Both the position numbers and the translations under genes were made by a program. Positions 45,305-55,292 of a stretch of 64,000 bases of DNA are shown here, piece after piece. The notes under the pieces are model-generated. The model was not told where the DNA came from and did not search any database. It saw only the letters and a program-made list of their open reading frames with translations. How positions within the stretch are numbered: the stretch's first letter is position 1; every line of letters starts with the position of its first letter. The DNA is from Bdellovibrionales bacterium (lineage in GTDB: Bacteria; Bdellovibrionota; Bdellovibrionia; Bdellovibrionales; UBA1609): positions 1 through 64,000 of the forward strand of contig JADJNU010000005.1 of the NCBI GenBank assembly GCA_016714165.1, written 5' to 3'.

Positions 45305-46891
45305 CTATTTGGGGCCATTCTGAGTTTTTGCCACTTTCAGATTTGTGAGATCCAATTGATTAAGTTCATTGAGTTCCCATCCGATAAATTGCCCATCCTG
45401 AAGCATGGAAAAATGAATCTCACCCAAGGGTATCATGATATTTTCAGATAAAAGAAGATCCAGGCCTTTTTGACAGAGTTGGCGCATTTTTGGGGAGGGC
45501 TTAGTTTTTCGCATTGTCCCCAGGATATTATCAAACTTAATATTAGAGTACTTGAGATAGTTTTCAGGGTTGTCGCTCCCGAAAACTTCTAAGGCAGCCA
45601 AACAAGTTGGTCTATCCAGACTGACCCCTTTGCGAAATACAGTGGAGGGACGCACTCGCAGCTCGTTCATATACACTCCCTGTTCCTTGCCCTCGATGGA
45701 AAAATGGAGATTAAGATTGTCGCTCCACTGGGCTTGAACCCACTCCATCCCTTTTCGCATGTCATCTCCGCCCATCGTGCTAAATGAAATTCGAGCATTT
45801 GATACAATTTCAGACGGGATTCGGGTGGACTGGAGTATTTTCTTGGCTCTATTTGGATCAAATGGATAGCAAGAGGATGTTTCCCTGTAGTTTTCGGGAA
45901 AACTCGGGCAACCTGGCCGGCCGAGTGCAGAAAACAGCCGCTTTAGTCCGTCATAATCAAGAGACAAAGTCAGGGCACGTCGAAGGTTTGGCTGATCCTT
46001 CAGTTCCGGGCCAAAGCCCAAATAATCAAATCTTGAAAGCGGTAGCTGAAAAAAATCAGATCGTTGGCGATATTTCGACAGCAAAGTGGTTGGTACACGA
46101 CGAAGAAGATTTAAAAATCCGGTCTCGTAGAGTCGCAGAGCGGTTGTGTCGTCATCGACGAAGAGAATTTCTACTTCTGGACGGCCTTCGGGATTTGGAT
46201 AGTACGGATTGGGACTCAAGCGAATTGAGCCCGACGACTTCCAGCTGGTAATTTGGTAGGGGCCGTTGACGATCAACCGATCGGCTTCTTGACGAGGTGG
46301 GAATTGCTCCGAAAAAAGGGGCGCCGTCGCGGGGGAGGCAAGGCGATATTCAAATTCAAAATCGGGCTCTGAAAACTCAAACTGCAATGTCAGATCGTCT
46401 AGAGCCCTAACTCCCAAATCGTGAGGTTTCAGCTGGCCTGACAGTATACTTCGCGCGTTTCGAAGGCTCATCAGCAATTCCATTTGGGTTGTTTTCAATT
46501 CAGGATTCATCAAATGGCGAAAGGCATGTAAATATTGATGGGCAGTGACGGAGCTTCCATCGCTCCATTTCATATTCGGTCGAAGAAAGCAAGTGAGGCG
46601 AACATATCCCTGTCGTTCGCAATGAGTGACTCCCTCAGGAGTCAAACCCCCATTCTTTTGGTACCGAAATAGGGATCGATAGAGGTTGTGGAAGAGATAG
46701 TTTCCCGATCCGCCAGAGATTTGTGCTGGATCTAAGCTAGTGGGTTCGCCCAATAAATGAAAACGAAAAATAGCCGACCTCTTTGGCTCAATTTTCCTGG
46801 GAAAGAATGGGAAAGAGGCTAGACAAACAAAGCCTAAACCAAGTAGGAGTTGAGCCCATTTCGATTGAATGAGAGTTGAAAGCATGAGCAT
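45305..46891 (-). CDS. Family 5 extracellular solute-binding protein (peptide type)
   Basis: 528 residues. An N-terminal anchor/signal helix (AQLLLGLGFVCLASFPFF) is followed by the family signature (EPTSLDPAQISGGSG ... LYRSLFRY) and LRPNMKWSDGSSVTAHQYLHAF. This family delivers oligopeptides, nickel or other solutes to an ABC importer. No permease or ATPase genes adjoin it, so it either serves a distant transporter or acts alone. No lipobox is seen; the leader may be an uncleaved anchor. Confidence 0.85.
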   Translation of the reverse strand: MLMLSTLIQSKWAQLLLGLGFVCLASFPFFPRKIEPKRSAIFRFHLLGEPTSLDPAQISGGSGNYLFHNLYRSLFRYQKNGGLTPEGVTHCERQGYVRLTCFLRPNMKWSDGSSVTAHQYLHAFRHLMNPELKTTQMELLMSLRNARSILSGQLKPHDLGVRALDDLTLQFEFSEPDFEFEYRLASPATAPLFSEQFPPRQEADRLIVNGPYQITSWKSSGSIRLSPNPYYPNPEGRPEVEILFVDDDTTALRLYETGFLNLLRRVPTTLLSKYRQRSDFFQLPLSRFDYLGFGPELKDQPNLRRALTLSLDYDGLKRLFSALGRPGCPSFPENYRETSSCYPFDPNRAKKILQSTRIPSEIVSNARISFSTMGGDDMRKGMEWVQAQWSDNLNLHFSIEGKEQGVYMNELRVRPSTVFRKGVSLDRPTCLAALEVFGSDNPENYLKYSNIKFDNILGTMRKTKPSPKMRQLCQKGLDLLLSENIMIPLGEIHFSMLQDGQFIGWELNELNQLDLTNLKVAKTQNGPK

Positions 46892-47062
46892 CTATAGCAT
46901 TGAGTATTGATCTATCGTCTATAATAAAATATTCACAGAAGGGAATCTCCCTGGAACCTCGAATCCAACCGTTGTAGCCTATGTCGTCTTGGCCGCCAGG
47001 AGCTTTTGTGTGCAACACAATCTGCCGATTGCTGGTCTTATTCTTATTGAGGTATTGACTAT

Positions 47063-48121
47063 ATGGAATCATCAAAGACTAAAATTCGTCTTACCCAGTC
47101 TGTTAAAAAAGGTGGTTGTGCCGCTAAGTTGCCTGCTGGGGAATTGAAGCGCATTCTGTCCCATCTGAAAATTCGCAGGCCGAGCGAGTTGATCCTTGGA
47201 ATGGAACACATGGATGATGCCTCTCTTTGGGATCTTGGAGATGGGCGGTTGATGATTAATACTTTGGATTTCTTCACGCCAATTGTGGACGATCCGGCGG
47301 ATTTTGGTCGAATCGCTGCTGCCAATGCTCTAAGTGACGTTTATGCGATGGGAGGAGCTCCGGCCCTGGCCTTAACAATACTTGCCTTTCCTATGTCTCA
47401 GCTCCCGATTGAACTTTTGGAGCCTATGATGAATGGTGCGTTAGAGAAGATCGAAGAGGCAGGAGCGGGCCTGGGCGGTGGGCACAGCATTGATGATGAA
47501 ACCCTCAAGCTGGGCTTTTCAGTGACTGGATTTGTCGATAAATCAAGAGCGTGGACGAACTCTGGAGCGAAGCCTGGTGATGTTCTGATTCTGACAAAGG
47601 GACTGGGTACAGGGGCCATCATTTCTGCCCATAAAGATGACAAGGCCGATTCTTCTTGGGTTAATTCAGCGATCGAGTCTATGACAAGACTTAATTCGCT
47701 ACCGCTAATGCTTTCAGACATTGATATTCATGCGGCCACTGACGTAACTGGATTCGGTCTTTTTGGTCACGCTCTGGAAATGGCACTAGGAAGTCAAGTT
47801 CGGATTGAACTGCAAAGTTCCCAGTTTCCTGTTTTGCCTGGGGCTTTAGAATGCCTGCGTGCCGGTGTTCGAAATCGAGCCCATCGGACGAATAGGGAAT
47901 ACGTAGATCGTTTTCTTCAGGCTGATGAAGGGTTGCTGGAAGAGCTTCTTCTGCTCGGGCTTGATGCCCAAACTTCTGGGGGATTGTTGCTCGCGATATC
48001 AGAAAATGATTTAGGTGTCGTCCTTGATAGAGTTGGGGGCGAGTTCTCCCTATCTCAATACGTTGGGCGCGTGACGGAAATTGATGGGAAAATCCAATCG
48101 ACACTTGTCGTTACCTCCTAA
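47063..48121 (+). CDS. selD: Selenide, water dikinase
   Basis: 352 residues. It makes selenophosphate from selenide and ATP. The active site KKGGCAAKLP near residues 16-25 gives the catalytic Cys and Lys (Cys rather than selenocysteine). Nucleotide and metal sites follow in LDFFTPIVDDPADFGRIAA, SDVYAMGG and AGLGGGHSIDD, and the C-terminal lobe has ATDVTGFGLFGH and LDAQTSGGLL. Stands alone, with no selA, selB or ybbB in the window, so whether selenium goes to selenocysteine or selenouridine is unknown. Confidence 0.95.
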   Translation: MESSKTKIRLTQSVKKGGCAAKLPAGELKRILSHLKIRRPSELILGMEHMDDASLWDLGDGRLMINTLDFFTPIVDDPADFGRIAAANALSDVYAMGGAPALALTILAFPMSQLPIELLEPMMNGALEKIEEAGAGLGGGHSIDDETLKLGFSVTGFVDKSRAWTNSGAKPGDVLILTKGLGTGAIISAHKDDKADSSWVNSAIESMTRLNSLPLMLSDIDIHAATDVTGFGLFGHALEMALGSQVRIELQSSQFPVLPGALECLRAGVRNRAHRTNREYVDRFLQADEGLLEELLLLGLDAQTSGGLLLAISENDLGVVLDRVGGEFSLSQYVGRVTEIDGKIQSTLVVTS

Positions 48122-48286
48122 CAGCCCCAAAAAATGTGTTTCTTACACGGATTTGCAATTATTATATTTTCTCAAAACATGTTGTAAATTCAATCTAGTC
48201 CTTTCCTAAGGGAATTTCCAGTGTCGTGCTATATGGCTCCTCATTGTTGAAAAACCAATGGCCGAGGCCTTTAAGAGGAGTATCAT

Positions 48287-48774
48287 ATGAACATTCGTGT
48301 TCCTGCATTTCTTTTTTTATTTCTTGCACTATATTCGGCCGAAGCTCGAATTCCACAAAATCTCAGGATCGTTCCTGGCTCAGAGCTAGTTGTCAGTCAA
48401 ACATTAGAGTCAGCTCATGATTTAGCCAAGATTCATCAGATTTCCTTTCAAGCCGCTCTGCTCGTCCATTTTGTTGGAGGTTTGCAGAGAATGGAATCAG
48501 ATAAATCTTTGGCAGTAGGGAAGGAGTCGATCGAAAAACTGATAAAGGGCTTAGAATCAATGAGAGAGAATCAGGTGGAGAGGATGCTCAGGATTTAGAC
48601 AAGTATTCAGGTGATCATGTAATTTATTTTGATGAGGCCAAGGTGGCCTTTTTAGTTGACGGAATACCCGGAGATGTTCAAAGCAAAGATCCATTTGCAG
48701 CGCTGGTCCGTCAATTTATTGCTGAAGCCAAAGCCTTGATAGAACAGCAAGATAAAGAAAAGCTACAAAATTAA
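48287..48774 (+). CDS. Small exported protein, frame change near its middle
   Basis: AGAGGAG precedes the ATG. A signal peptide (IRVPAFLFLFLALYSAEA) starts a 103-residue frame ending at 48598. A second phase is open across 48500-48774 and is clearly coding (GEDAQDLDKYSGDHVIYF ... IEQQDKEKLQN). One indel between ~48500 and 48590 would join them into ~162 residues. It is one of the few frameshifts outside the left island. Alternatively these are two overlapping genes, but the second part has no good start. Function unknown. Confidence 0.5.
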
Positions 48775-48819
48775 ATTTGAGATTTGCCAGAGTCAGTTTA
48801 GAAAAAATAGAGAAATTAT

Positions 48820-51800
48820 TTGAAATCACGTTATAGTCCTGCCTTAAGTCTTCTCGCCTTATTAACGGTATTTGGTTTTATTGGATTTTCCCATGCTGAT
48901 TGGGGGCCAACAGCTGAAGACGCGATTCAGTTCTACCGAAGAATTGCCCAGAAGGGCAGGGCCCCCTATTCTAATAAAAGCAACTACAGAGCGTTGAGAT
49001 ATTGGTCATCACTCACCTACAACTGGGAGAATCCACTCGTCCGACAGTTTTTAGAGAGCAATCTTGAAGTTCTAACTAGCATAAATGAATGTGGATACTG
49101 TGACCTAACCCTGGCAGCCTATCTCGGAGGAGATCCAAAAATTCGTGAAAGGGCAATTTTCCTCGGAAGAAAATTGCACGAAAGTATTAAAGAAAACGAA
49201 GATGAAAAAAGGAATGTTTTTCGTGATAAGATTCAAAACTATCTTTACCAATTGGTTCAGCAGCAACAAAATTCGATGCTTCCCTACGACCTGATCGGGG
49301 ACTATTGGCGCGATTTGCATTTTCCATTTGAGTGGTATATCGAATCATTTGAGGCCAACCTTAATTCCTATCAAACATCAAAACAAATTGAATTGGCCGT
49401 AGATGGAATTTTTTCATCCTTGCTAGGTGGCAAGGATGCATACAAGCAATGGCGGGAAGCCGAGCGACGTCGAAGAGTAGCTGAAACCTTAAGCGCATTA
49501 GATTGTTTTGTGGGGGATTCAGCTTTTGCAAATAGCCAGGAAGAGGCAGATACAAAAATGAACAATCTGCGAAATAAGTGGTATCAAACGCGCTTTCTAA
49601 TGTTTCAGATGATTGACGAATTACCTGCGGACCTTCTCTATTCTGGGTATATAAAAATGTCTCTGACTCGTGAGTTACACGAAGAAATTTCTGCTGATAT
49701 TCTCTACTTTTTGTCAGCAACAAAAGATCAGAGTATTCTACTGAGTACAAAAAAGCTAATTTCCGATCGTATAGCAGGTATCGATTCGGCATATGAAAAG
49801 AAGATACAGGAGATAGGCGATAGCGGAAGACTCCATTATGGTCGCAGTGGGTGGATGCGTGATATGTTTGATGACCATGGCATGGGAATGGTTCACCGGT
49901 ACCGGTATCCGATCAATGATTTTCATAAAAGACTGCAGGATCGTAGTACGGATTTGACATCTCCAGCGGGTAGGAAGAATGCCTACGTAGATCAGATGGT
50001 CAATATTTTCTTGAGATTTCATTTTGGAGCAAATTTAGAGTCGAATCGTCTACCTGCTCTAGCTGAGGTTCTGGGTGTTTCTTTTGAGGATGTAGAGATC
50101 TTTGTCGAGTTTTCTCTCCTTAATCCAAAGGGTCGATTTCAAGGCTTCGCTGGGCCTTTGCTCCGTTACTTTAAAAAAGAGAAGTTTTTGGAGGATCGTG
50201 TCGTACAAATAGACAGTCACAGAAGAGATAAGGCCAAGGAATTTCTGGGTGGAATCCAAGTGGACGCCATGCATATGTATGAAAAATTCCAACCAATCCA
50301 AGCTTATTTCTATAACATTTATTTACATTTCAAAGACTCTGAGATTCAGAATGAATTCAAGAATAAATGGGAAGCCTTACGAACGAAAGAAATGTTTCGG
50401 CAATTTTGGAAATGGTACACGTTAATGATCGCAGGATCTCAGGATTCTGAATTGAATGGATTGCTTCTTAGAGAAATTGAAAGTGAATTTGTTGAGACGG
50501 AGGGGGGTCAATGGGGTGGTTCTGAAACTCTACCGAAAGACAAGGCCTCTCGACTAACCGAGGAGATGGAGGGATTTCTTAATTATGACTATGGCCTTAT
50601 CGAAAATGCTGAGAATGCTGAGAATGTTAAAGAAGTAGATAGCATCGCGCATCTTTTGGCTCAACTTTCAGTCATGAAGAGTAAAGAAGTTCAGGATGAA
50701 TTGGTGAAGAGGACAAACCAACAGTCAAACAATCCGGGCCAAATGATGAAAATAGATTTCTCACGCAGGCTTTTAAAATATTTGATGAGCGAGGAGGAGT
50801 ACAAATCCCACTTTTCAAACAAGACTCAGAGCGAAGAGGATATCCGGAGGATGAATTGGTATCAGGAAATTGTTGGCAATATTGGCCTCATTGAAAATCT
50901 CTTTCAGGAACGATCGGATTCAAATGGCAACCCAAATCAGTTTGAAAATTTGCAAGAGCAGTTTCAAAGTATTGAAGCTGAGATATTTGCTGAACCTGTC
51001 CAGAAACTTGTGCTGGGGAAAATGGAAAGATGGACCCTCTCGAGGGAGGAGGTTTTGTCTGGATACATCTGGTACCTAACTTTACGGAGTGACAAGGAGG
51101 AGCTAGTTAACTCAGCTTCCAAATTGTTTTGTTTGAGAATTATGGGAGACGACCTAGACTTTAATCGCATCTGGGGGCGAGAGGGCGACACATCTGTTAA
51201 ACGCTTTAAAATTCTATTTAACCAGCTTATGTCTTCTCGTTTCGGGAGAAAATGGAATCCGGCGGACGAGGATTTTTTTGTCAATTTTGTAGTGGGTCTT
51301 CGTTTAGAATATGAAATAATTGGTCCGCACCTTGAATATTTGTTTAGCTCATCCTTGGATTCCTTCTATAGGAACATTTCAGGCAAACTAATTCGGGAGG
51401 TAAAGGGGCCAATTTATCTTGAGAGCCTTCCGGATTTGCGGGATCGAAAGAAGTTTTTGTACGTAAATGGTGGTTACACTGAGTTGGCGAATAATTCGAC
51501 CAATGAAGAGGATCTTAAATCATTTCATTACAATCTATTTTATGGGAAATCTACTATCTTAAATGCCGGTGGTCCGGGGGGAACAGTTGTTGCGATCAAT
51601 AATGGCCAGCAGGTGAGAGATGAAACTGGTCTCATTAAGTTTAGTCCAGGCTTGGAATTAGAAAAGCCGTTTCTAGCGGCCACAACAGAAAATCTCAAGA
51701 ACAGCTTAGATGATATTAATCGATCCAATCCCATATCATTGACGGCCGTTTTTGGTGATCATGGTGGTCCTCAGTCTCTTTCTTTGTGGAACGGGGATTA

Positions 51801-52896
51801 TTTGACGGCTCCCGCGCTCCAAAAAATCTACCGGGATTTTTCTGATCAGACTTTGATCAGAACGATATTTCTTCAGTGTTATGCCGGGGCCTTGATTGTT
51901 TCGAGGGAAAGAAAGCCACCGCCATTTATCACGGGTCTACTTAAATTTTTAGATTACCATTATCCCGAGAATCGCTGCGCTTACGCAAATAGTCACCACG
52001 ATGAGTTGGGCGCGTATTACTCAGAAGGATCGAAGTGGGATGTAAGTAGTTGGAGCAAACTTTTTAAACTGAAGAATCAGTTAACCTTGAGAACACTCAA
52101 GGAATTTATTTTGACAGAAGGTCGAGTTCATTCAACGCCAGTTTTATCTAGTGATTATTTAGTATATGACGTTGTTCAAACGTTTTGCCAAGAGGCCGAG
52201 CTGTTTTCGAAGTTGTCTCGTGACTATGGCGCTGATTCGGGAATCTGGCCAGATAAAGGAAAGAGGCAGCTTCGTTTTCTTACATTTCATAAATTGGATC
52301 CAGAGATTCGAAATGCAGCTCGCGAGGGACTTTGTCAAAGTAAGTTGGAAGTCGAAAGAAGTCAGATACTGGTCGAGTATGAAAAAATTTTTGGTCTTAT
52401 CTATCAGGATTTAATGGTCTTAGATAATCAATGGAGACGGGAGATTATCAAAGAGAAATATGCAAGTATTTACAATCAGATGATTGAGGGCAATCGACAG
52501 CTTACAGAGATTATCGCCAAATACGCTAATGATGGAAATGATCTAGAAGTGATGAACGAGGAAGATCGGCAGAAAATTCGTGATATCCAAAATCGATATC
52601 AGTTCCCTTACCAACACCTATTATTGTCTCTGGATCACAAAAAGGAGTTTGATCTGGTTCTTAACAAAAAGGCAATTGATTATTTCGCAGCAAATCGAGT
52701 CAAGTATGGTTCGTTCATTTCCACTGATTTTCTGAAAGTCGATCATTCGCGTCGTGTTATTGATGAAGTTATGTCAAATGCAAGGGGGCCATGCGTTCAA
52801 AGCAGATCAATCGAAAGGATATTGAGAGGCGTATTTATCGAGAGAGAGTTGAAAACCTTGGCCTTTTATTTCCATATCCAGAATTTCGTTTTATAA
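48820..52896 (+). CDS. Very large secreted protein with a caspase-like (clan CD) His/Cys motif
   Basis: 1358 residues from a TTG start. Signal peptide (LSLLALLTVFGFIGFSHA). Residues ~30-870 are mostly helical and unrecognised. Around residues 975-1025 come TAVFGDHGGPQS and, 39 residues later, FLQCYAGA: a hydrophobic strand then His-Gly, and a second strand then Gln-Cys, as in clan CD cysteine peptidases (caspase, legumain and gingipain types). Candidate catalytic residues are His981 and Cys1020. A charged helical C-terminus follows. A secreted or periplasmic protease is the inference. A small lipoprotein gene follows 9 bp later. Confidence 0.7.
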   Translation: MKSRYSPALSLLALLTVFGFIGFSHADWGPTAEDAIQFYRRIAQKGRAPYSNKSNYRALRYWSSLTYNWENPLVRQFLESNLEVLTSINECGYCDLTLAAYLGGDPKIRERAIFLGRKLHESIKENEDEKRNVFRDKIQNYLYQLVQQQQNSMLPYDLIGDYWRDLHFPFEWYIESFEANLNSYQTSKQIELAVDGIFSSLLGGKDAYKQWREAERRRRVAETLSALDCFVGDSAFANSQEEADTKMNNLRNKWYQTRFLMFQMIDELPADLLYSGYIKMSLTRELHEEISADILYFLSATKDQSILLSTKKLISDRIAGIDSAYEKKIQEIGDSGRLHYGRSGWMRDMFDDHGMGMVHRYRYPINDFHKRLQDRSTDLTSPAGRKNAYVDQMVNIFLRFHFGANLESNRLPALAEVLGVSFEDVEIFVEFSLLNPKGRFQGFAGPLLRYFKKEKFLEDRVVQIDSHRRDKAKEFLGGIQVDAMHMYEKFQPIQAYFYNIYLHFKDSEIQNEFKNKWEALRTKEMFRQFWKWYTLMIAGSQDSELNGLLLREIESEFVETEGGQWGGSETLPKDKASRLTEEMEGFLNYDYGLIENAENAENVKEVDSIAHLLAQLSVMKSKEVQDELVKRTNQQSNNPGQMMKIDFSRRLLKYLMSEEEYKSHFSNKTQSEEDIRRMNWYQEIVGNIGLIENLFQERSDSNGNPNQFENLQEQFQSIEAEIFAEPVQKLVLGKMERWTLSREEVLSGYIWYLTLRSDKEELVNSASKLFCLRIMGDDLDFNRIWGREGDTSVKRFKILFNQLMSSRFGRKWNPADEDFFVNFVVGLRLEYEIIGPHLEYLFSSSLDSFYRNISGKLIREVKGPIYLESLPDLRDRKKFLYVNGGYTELANNSTNEEDLKSFHYNLFYGKSTILNAGGPGGTVVAINNGQQVRDETGLIKFSPGLELEKPFLAATTENLKNSLDDINRSNPISLTAVFGDHGGPQSLSLWNGDYLTAPALQKIYRDFSDQTLIRTIFLQCYAGALIVSRERKPPPFITGLLKFLDYHYPENRCAYANSHHDELGAYYSEGSKWDVSSWSKLFKLKNQLTLRTLKEFILTEGRVHSTPVLSSDYLVYDVVQTFCQEAELFSKLSRDYGADSGIWPDKGKRQLRFLTFHKLDPEIRNAAREGLCQSKLEVERSQILVEYEKIFGLIYQDLMVLDNQWRREIIKEKYASIYNQMIEGNRQLTEIIAKYANDGNDLEVMNEEDRQKIRDIQNRYQFPYQHLLLSLDHKKEFDLVLNKKAIDYFAANRVKYGSFISTDFLKVDHSRRVIDEVMSNARGPCVQSRSIERILRGVFIERELKTLAFYFHIQNFVL

Positions 52897-52905
52897 AGGA
52901 ACGTT

Positions 52906-53349
52906 TTGAGAGGTTGCTTGATTGTGAAAATTCTGTACTCAATTAGCCTGATGCATGTATGTTGCTTATTTTTCCTTGGGTGCAGTTGGAAGTCTCACCA
53001 CAACCGTGGGACAGTGATGCCTTGGTCTCCCAGTCCTTCTTTTGATTGCGGTATTTATTTGTTAAATGGGAACTTGAGAACAAGTGAGAATGGCCTACAC
53101 GTATTGGTCATGCGAGAAAAATCGCCCTCGGCCTTTGAAGTGGTTCTATTGGGTGGAGAAATGAAAGATGTTTTGGACAGAGAGGGCGCTCACGTGGGGG
53201 CCAAGGTCTATTTTCCCCGGCCAGTTAGGAGCAGTCGAAATCCAATTGCCTATCTTCAGGGCTTTGTACAGGGCGATTCTCAACAACAAAATCCGATTGT
53301 TCTTTCTCAGGAGCCTTGCGGTCAGAAAAGTAAGTTAAAAAATAAATAG
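52906..53349 (+). CDS. Small predicted lipoprotein
   Basis: 147 residues. TTG at 52906 with AAAGGA five bases upstream; a GTG at 52924 is an alternative. Lipobox LFFLGC with Cys near residue 26. The mature part is beta-rich (FEVVLLGGEM, KVYFPRPV). It begins 9 bp after the caspase-like gene and is probably in its operon. No family recognised. Confidence 0.65.
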   Translation: MRGCLIVKILYSISLMHVCCLFFLGCSWKSHHNRGTVMPWSPSPSFDCGIYLLNGNLRTSENGLHVLVMREKSPSAFEVVLLGGEMKDVLDREGAHVGAKVYFPRPVRSSRNPIAYLQGFVQGDSQQQNPIVLSQEPCGQKSKLKNK

Positions 53350-53404
53350 CAAACGATAGCCTGACGAAGTGCCGCTGATACAAAGTAAGTCTTTCCTTAC
53401 GATC

Positions 53405-54136
53405 TCACTTAATTTTTCCTTTTTCAGGAACTAAGGGGATTTTCCATTTTTTAAAACCCATCGCGAGAAAAAGAATTAGAAATAGAAAAAAAAATCCGAG
53501 GATATTGCCAAACTCATGAAGACCAAAACCTTGAACTCTCTTAAGCGATACTCCGATTTGGATGAGTAGAACTATATCGAAGAAAACCCCAAGGGATGTC
53601 GAGGCAAAGAAATGCAGAATTGGAAGGCGAGTATAGCCAAAAGTGATGTTGAGCACTCCAAACGGAATAAAGGGACTGAGTCTTAAAAGAACCAAATAGA
53701 GAAACTTGCGTGCGCCTAGTTCCGGTTTAAAGCCAATTAATTTTGATTGACGACCAATTCTGGGAAATGCTCGAGACATAAAGTTGAAAGCATAGCGTCC
53801 CGTTGTGTATCCAAGAGCGGCGCTGAAAAGCGTTATCGCAGATATTGATAGGACAGCAGGCCAGAATCCCAATAGATAACCGCTGGCGATGTTGATTGGA
53901 GTGCAAAAGGGAAGGCCGAAATAGGAACAAATGAGGTGTGCAGCCATAAGGAATGCGACTGTGTAGGCCGGATTTGATCCGGTTAGCTGTGTGAGGGTTT
54001 CCAATTGAGAAAGGATCTGCTGTTTGGTCTCATCTGAGCTCAAAAGAGAAAAACGCTTTTCAATAAAATAAAATACCAGGCTTAAAATGAGAGCCAGACA
54101 GAGAAATTCGATCGATTTTCTTTTAGTGACTATCAA
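53405..54136 (-). CDS. TVP38/TMEM64-type (VTT domain) membrane protein
   Basis: The frame is open from 54196, but that would overlap the upstream gene by 74 bp; the TTG at 54136 gives a 14-bp overlap and is chosen. About 243 residues, six or so membrane helices. The VTT signature is clear: GLPFCTPINIASGYLLG with FGVLNITFGYTRLP near the end of the domain. Members of the family are linked to lipid scrambling or transport in membranes. Coupled to the JmjC-like gene upstream. Confidence 0.75.
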   Translation of the reverse strand: MIVTKRKSIEFLCLALILSLVFYFIEKRFSLLSSDETKQQILSQLETLTQLTGSNPAYTVAFLMAAHLICSYFGLPFCTPINIASGYLLGFWPAVLSISAITLFSAALGYTTGRYAFNFMSRAFPRIGRQSKLIGFKPELGARKFLYLVLLRLSPFIPFGVLNITFGYTRLPILHFFASTSLGVFFDIVLLIQIGVSLKRVQGFGLHEFGNILGFFFLFLILFLAMGFKKWKIPLVPEKGKIK

Positions 54137-55184
54137 GCTCGCTTCGTGCCTTCTCTCGATTTTGTAGTTTGTCCATAACTGCCTTGAGAGTGCCATTTGC
54201 CTCTGCCCATATGAGGTTCGTGTCTATCTTCCCATATTTGGATACCTTCCATACGGAAGGGCTCTGTGCGAGGATTCGGAGGGTGGTAAAAAGCCGAGAG
54301 GATTTGAGTGCCGCAGATAAAGAGGACCATCGAAACGCAAGACTAATTGTATCATCAAGATTTTCAATGTAATGCCAAAAGTGAGGAGGGACATAGAGGA
54401 CGTCGCCTGGATTCAACACAACTTCATAGCGATTGACCTTTTTTAACAATGGATATCGATCAAAATCTGGGGACCTAAAATCCACCTCAGTCTTGAAATA
54501 AGCTGTCTTGGTTACTTGTGGGTATACGAGAGCGGAGTCTTCCATGGACATGAGAGTCCACTTTTTGCGCCCCGAAATCTGAACGTAGAGGTTGCATGGT
54601 TGGTCGGAATGGAGATGAGTGACAGAATTTTTTCCACCGATAAATAAATAGTGAGCCTTTCCAAATGCTGGAGGTGTTACAAAGCTCTCGAGCCAGGAGA
54701 AATCAACATCGCTTTTTAGAGCCGGGTAGTTATTCACGATTGGACTAAATCTCAGATATTTATCTCCGTCGTTTCGAATGTCCTTAATCAGATCGCCAAT
54801 GGTCATTATTTCAAATTTTTTGTCGACCCCGCGTCCTGTGAGGCCTTCTACTTCCACCATAAGGGCATCGGTATTGGAATATTCCTTTTCAAAGAAATCT
54901 AAACTCCATTTTTTGCAACAAGGCCAGTTTTTCGCGGCTTCCTTAAACACAACAGGCTGAGATTTGTCGTAATATCGCGTCAAAAACTCTCTTTTACCCA
55001 GATTTTCGATGCGCGCGATGGGCAAAACCTTTCCGTCCGGAGCATCCTTGAGTTTTGAATGCAAATCTTCGTAAAAAGCTCGCCGCCATGACAAAAATGA
55101 TTCGGAGCCCGCTGCCAGTTGTTGTCCGATAAGCATGCCTGAGAAGTTCATTTTCTGCAGGAACGAGAGATCCGAATGTGACAT
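54123..55184 (-). CDS. JmjC/cupin_8-type 2-oxoglutarate oxygenase
   Basis: 353 residues. An iron-binding HxD motif is seen in THLHSDQP (His192, Asp194), and the distal His lies in PPHFWHYI (His268 or His271) after the NPGDVLYVP turn. KKW after ISGR is typical of the family. It would hydroxylate a protein or small molecule using Fe(II), oxygen and 2-oxoglutarate. The target is unknown; the downstream VTT protein and the divergent radical-SAM gene suggest a modification or lipid-related cluster. Cytoplasmic, no signal peptide. Confidence 0.8.
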   Translation of the reverse strand: MSHSDLSFLQKMNFSGMLIGQQLAAGSESFLSWRRAFYEDLHSKLKDAPDGKVLPIARIENLGKREFLTRYYDKSQPVVFKEAAKNWPCCKKWSLDFFEKEYSNTDALMVEVEGLTGRGVDKKFEIMTIGDLIKDIRNDGDKYLRFSPIVNNYPALKSDVDFSWLESFVTPPAFGKAHYLFIGGKNSVTHLHSDQPCNLYVQISGRKKWTLMSMEDSALVYPQVTKTAYFKTEVDFRSPDFDRYPLLKKVNRYEVVLNPGDVLYVPPHFWHYIENLDDTISLAFRWSSLSAALKSSRLFTTLRILAQSPSVWKVSKYGKIDTNLIWAEANGTLKAVMDKLQNREKARSELDSH

Positions 55185-55292
55185 ACCAGCTCCGTGTAGT
55201 CAGAGTTGCAACAAAAAACGATCGTCGAAAACATAAAAAGCTTAGCTGACGGGTATTGCCTTTGCAAGTTCCTCGCAATATCCTGACACCTT

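Noticed and set aside
47063..48121. Selenocysteine in SelD
   Set aside because: The active-site codon is a normal Cys codon in KKGGCAAK; no in-frame TGA is needed.
52272..52290. Seventh TTTTCTTACAT box
   Set aside because: It is inside the caspase-like gene, lacks the GGAR extension and has no TTGAC at the expected distance.
53388..53403. GTAAG/CTTAC palindrome as another box or terminator
   Set aside because: Five-base arms with no T-run and no box extension; too weak to call.
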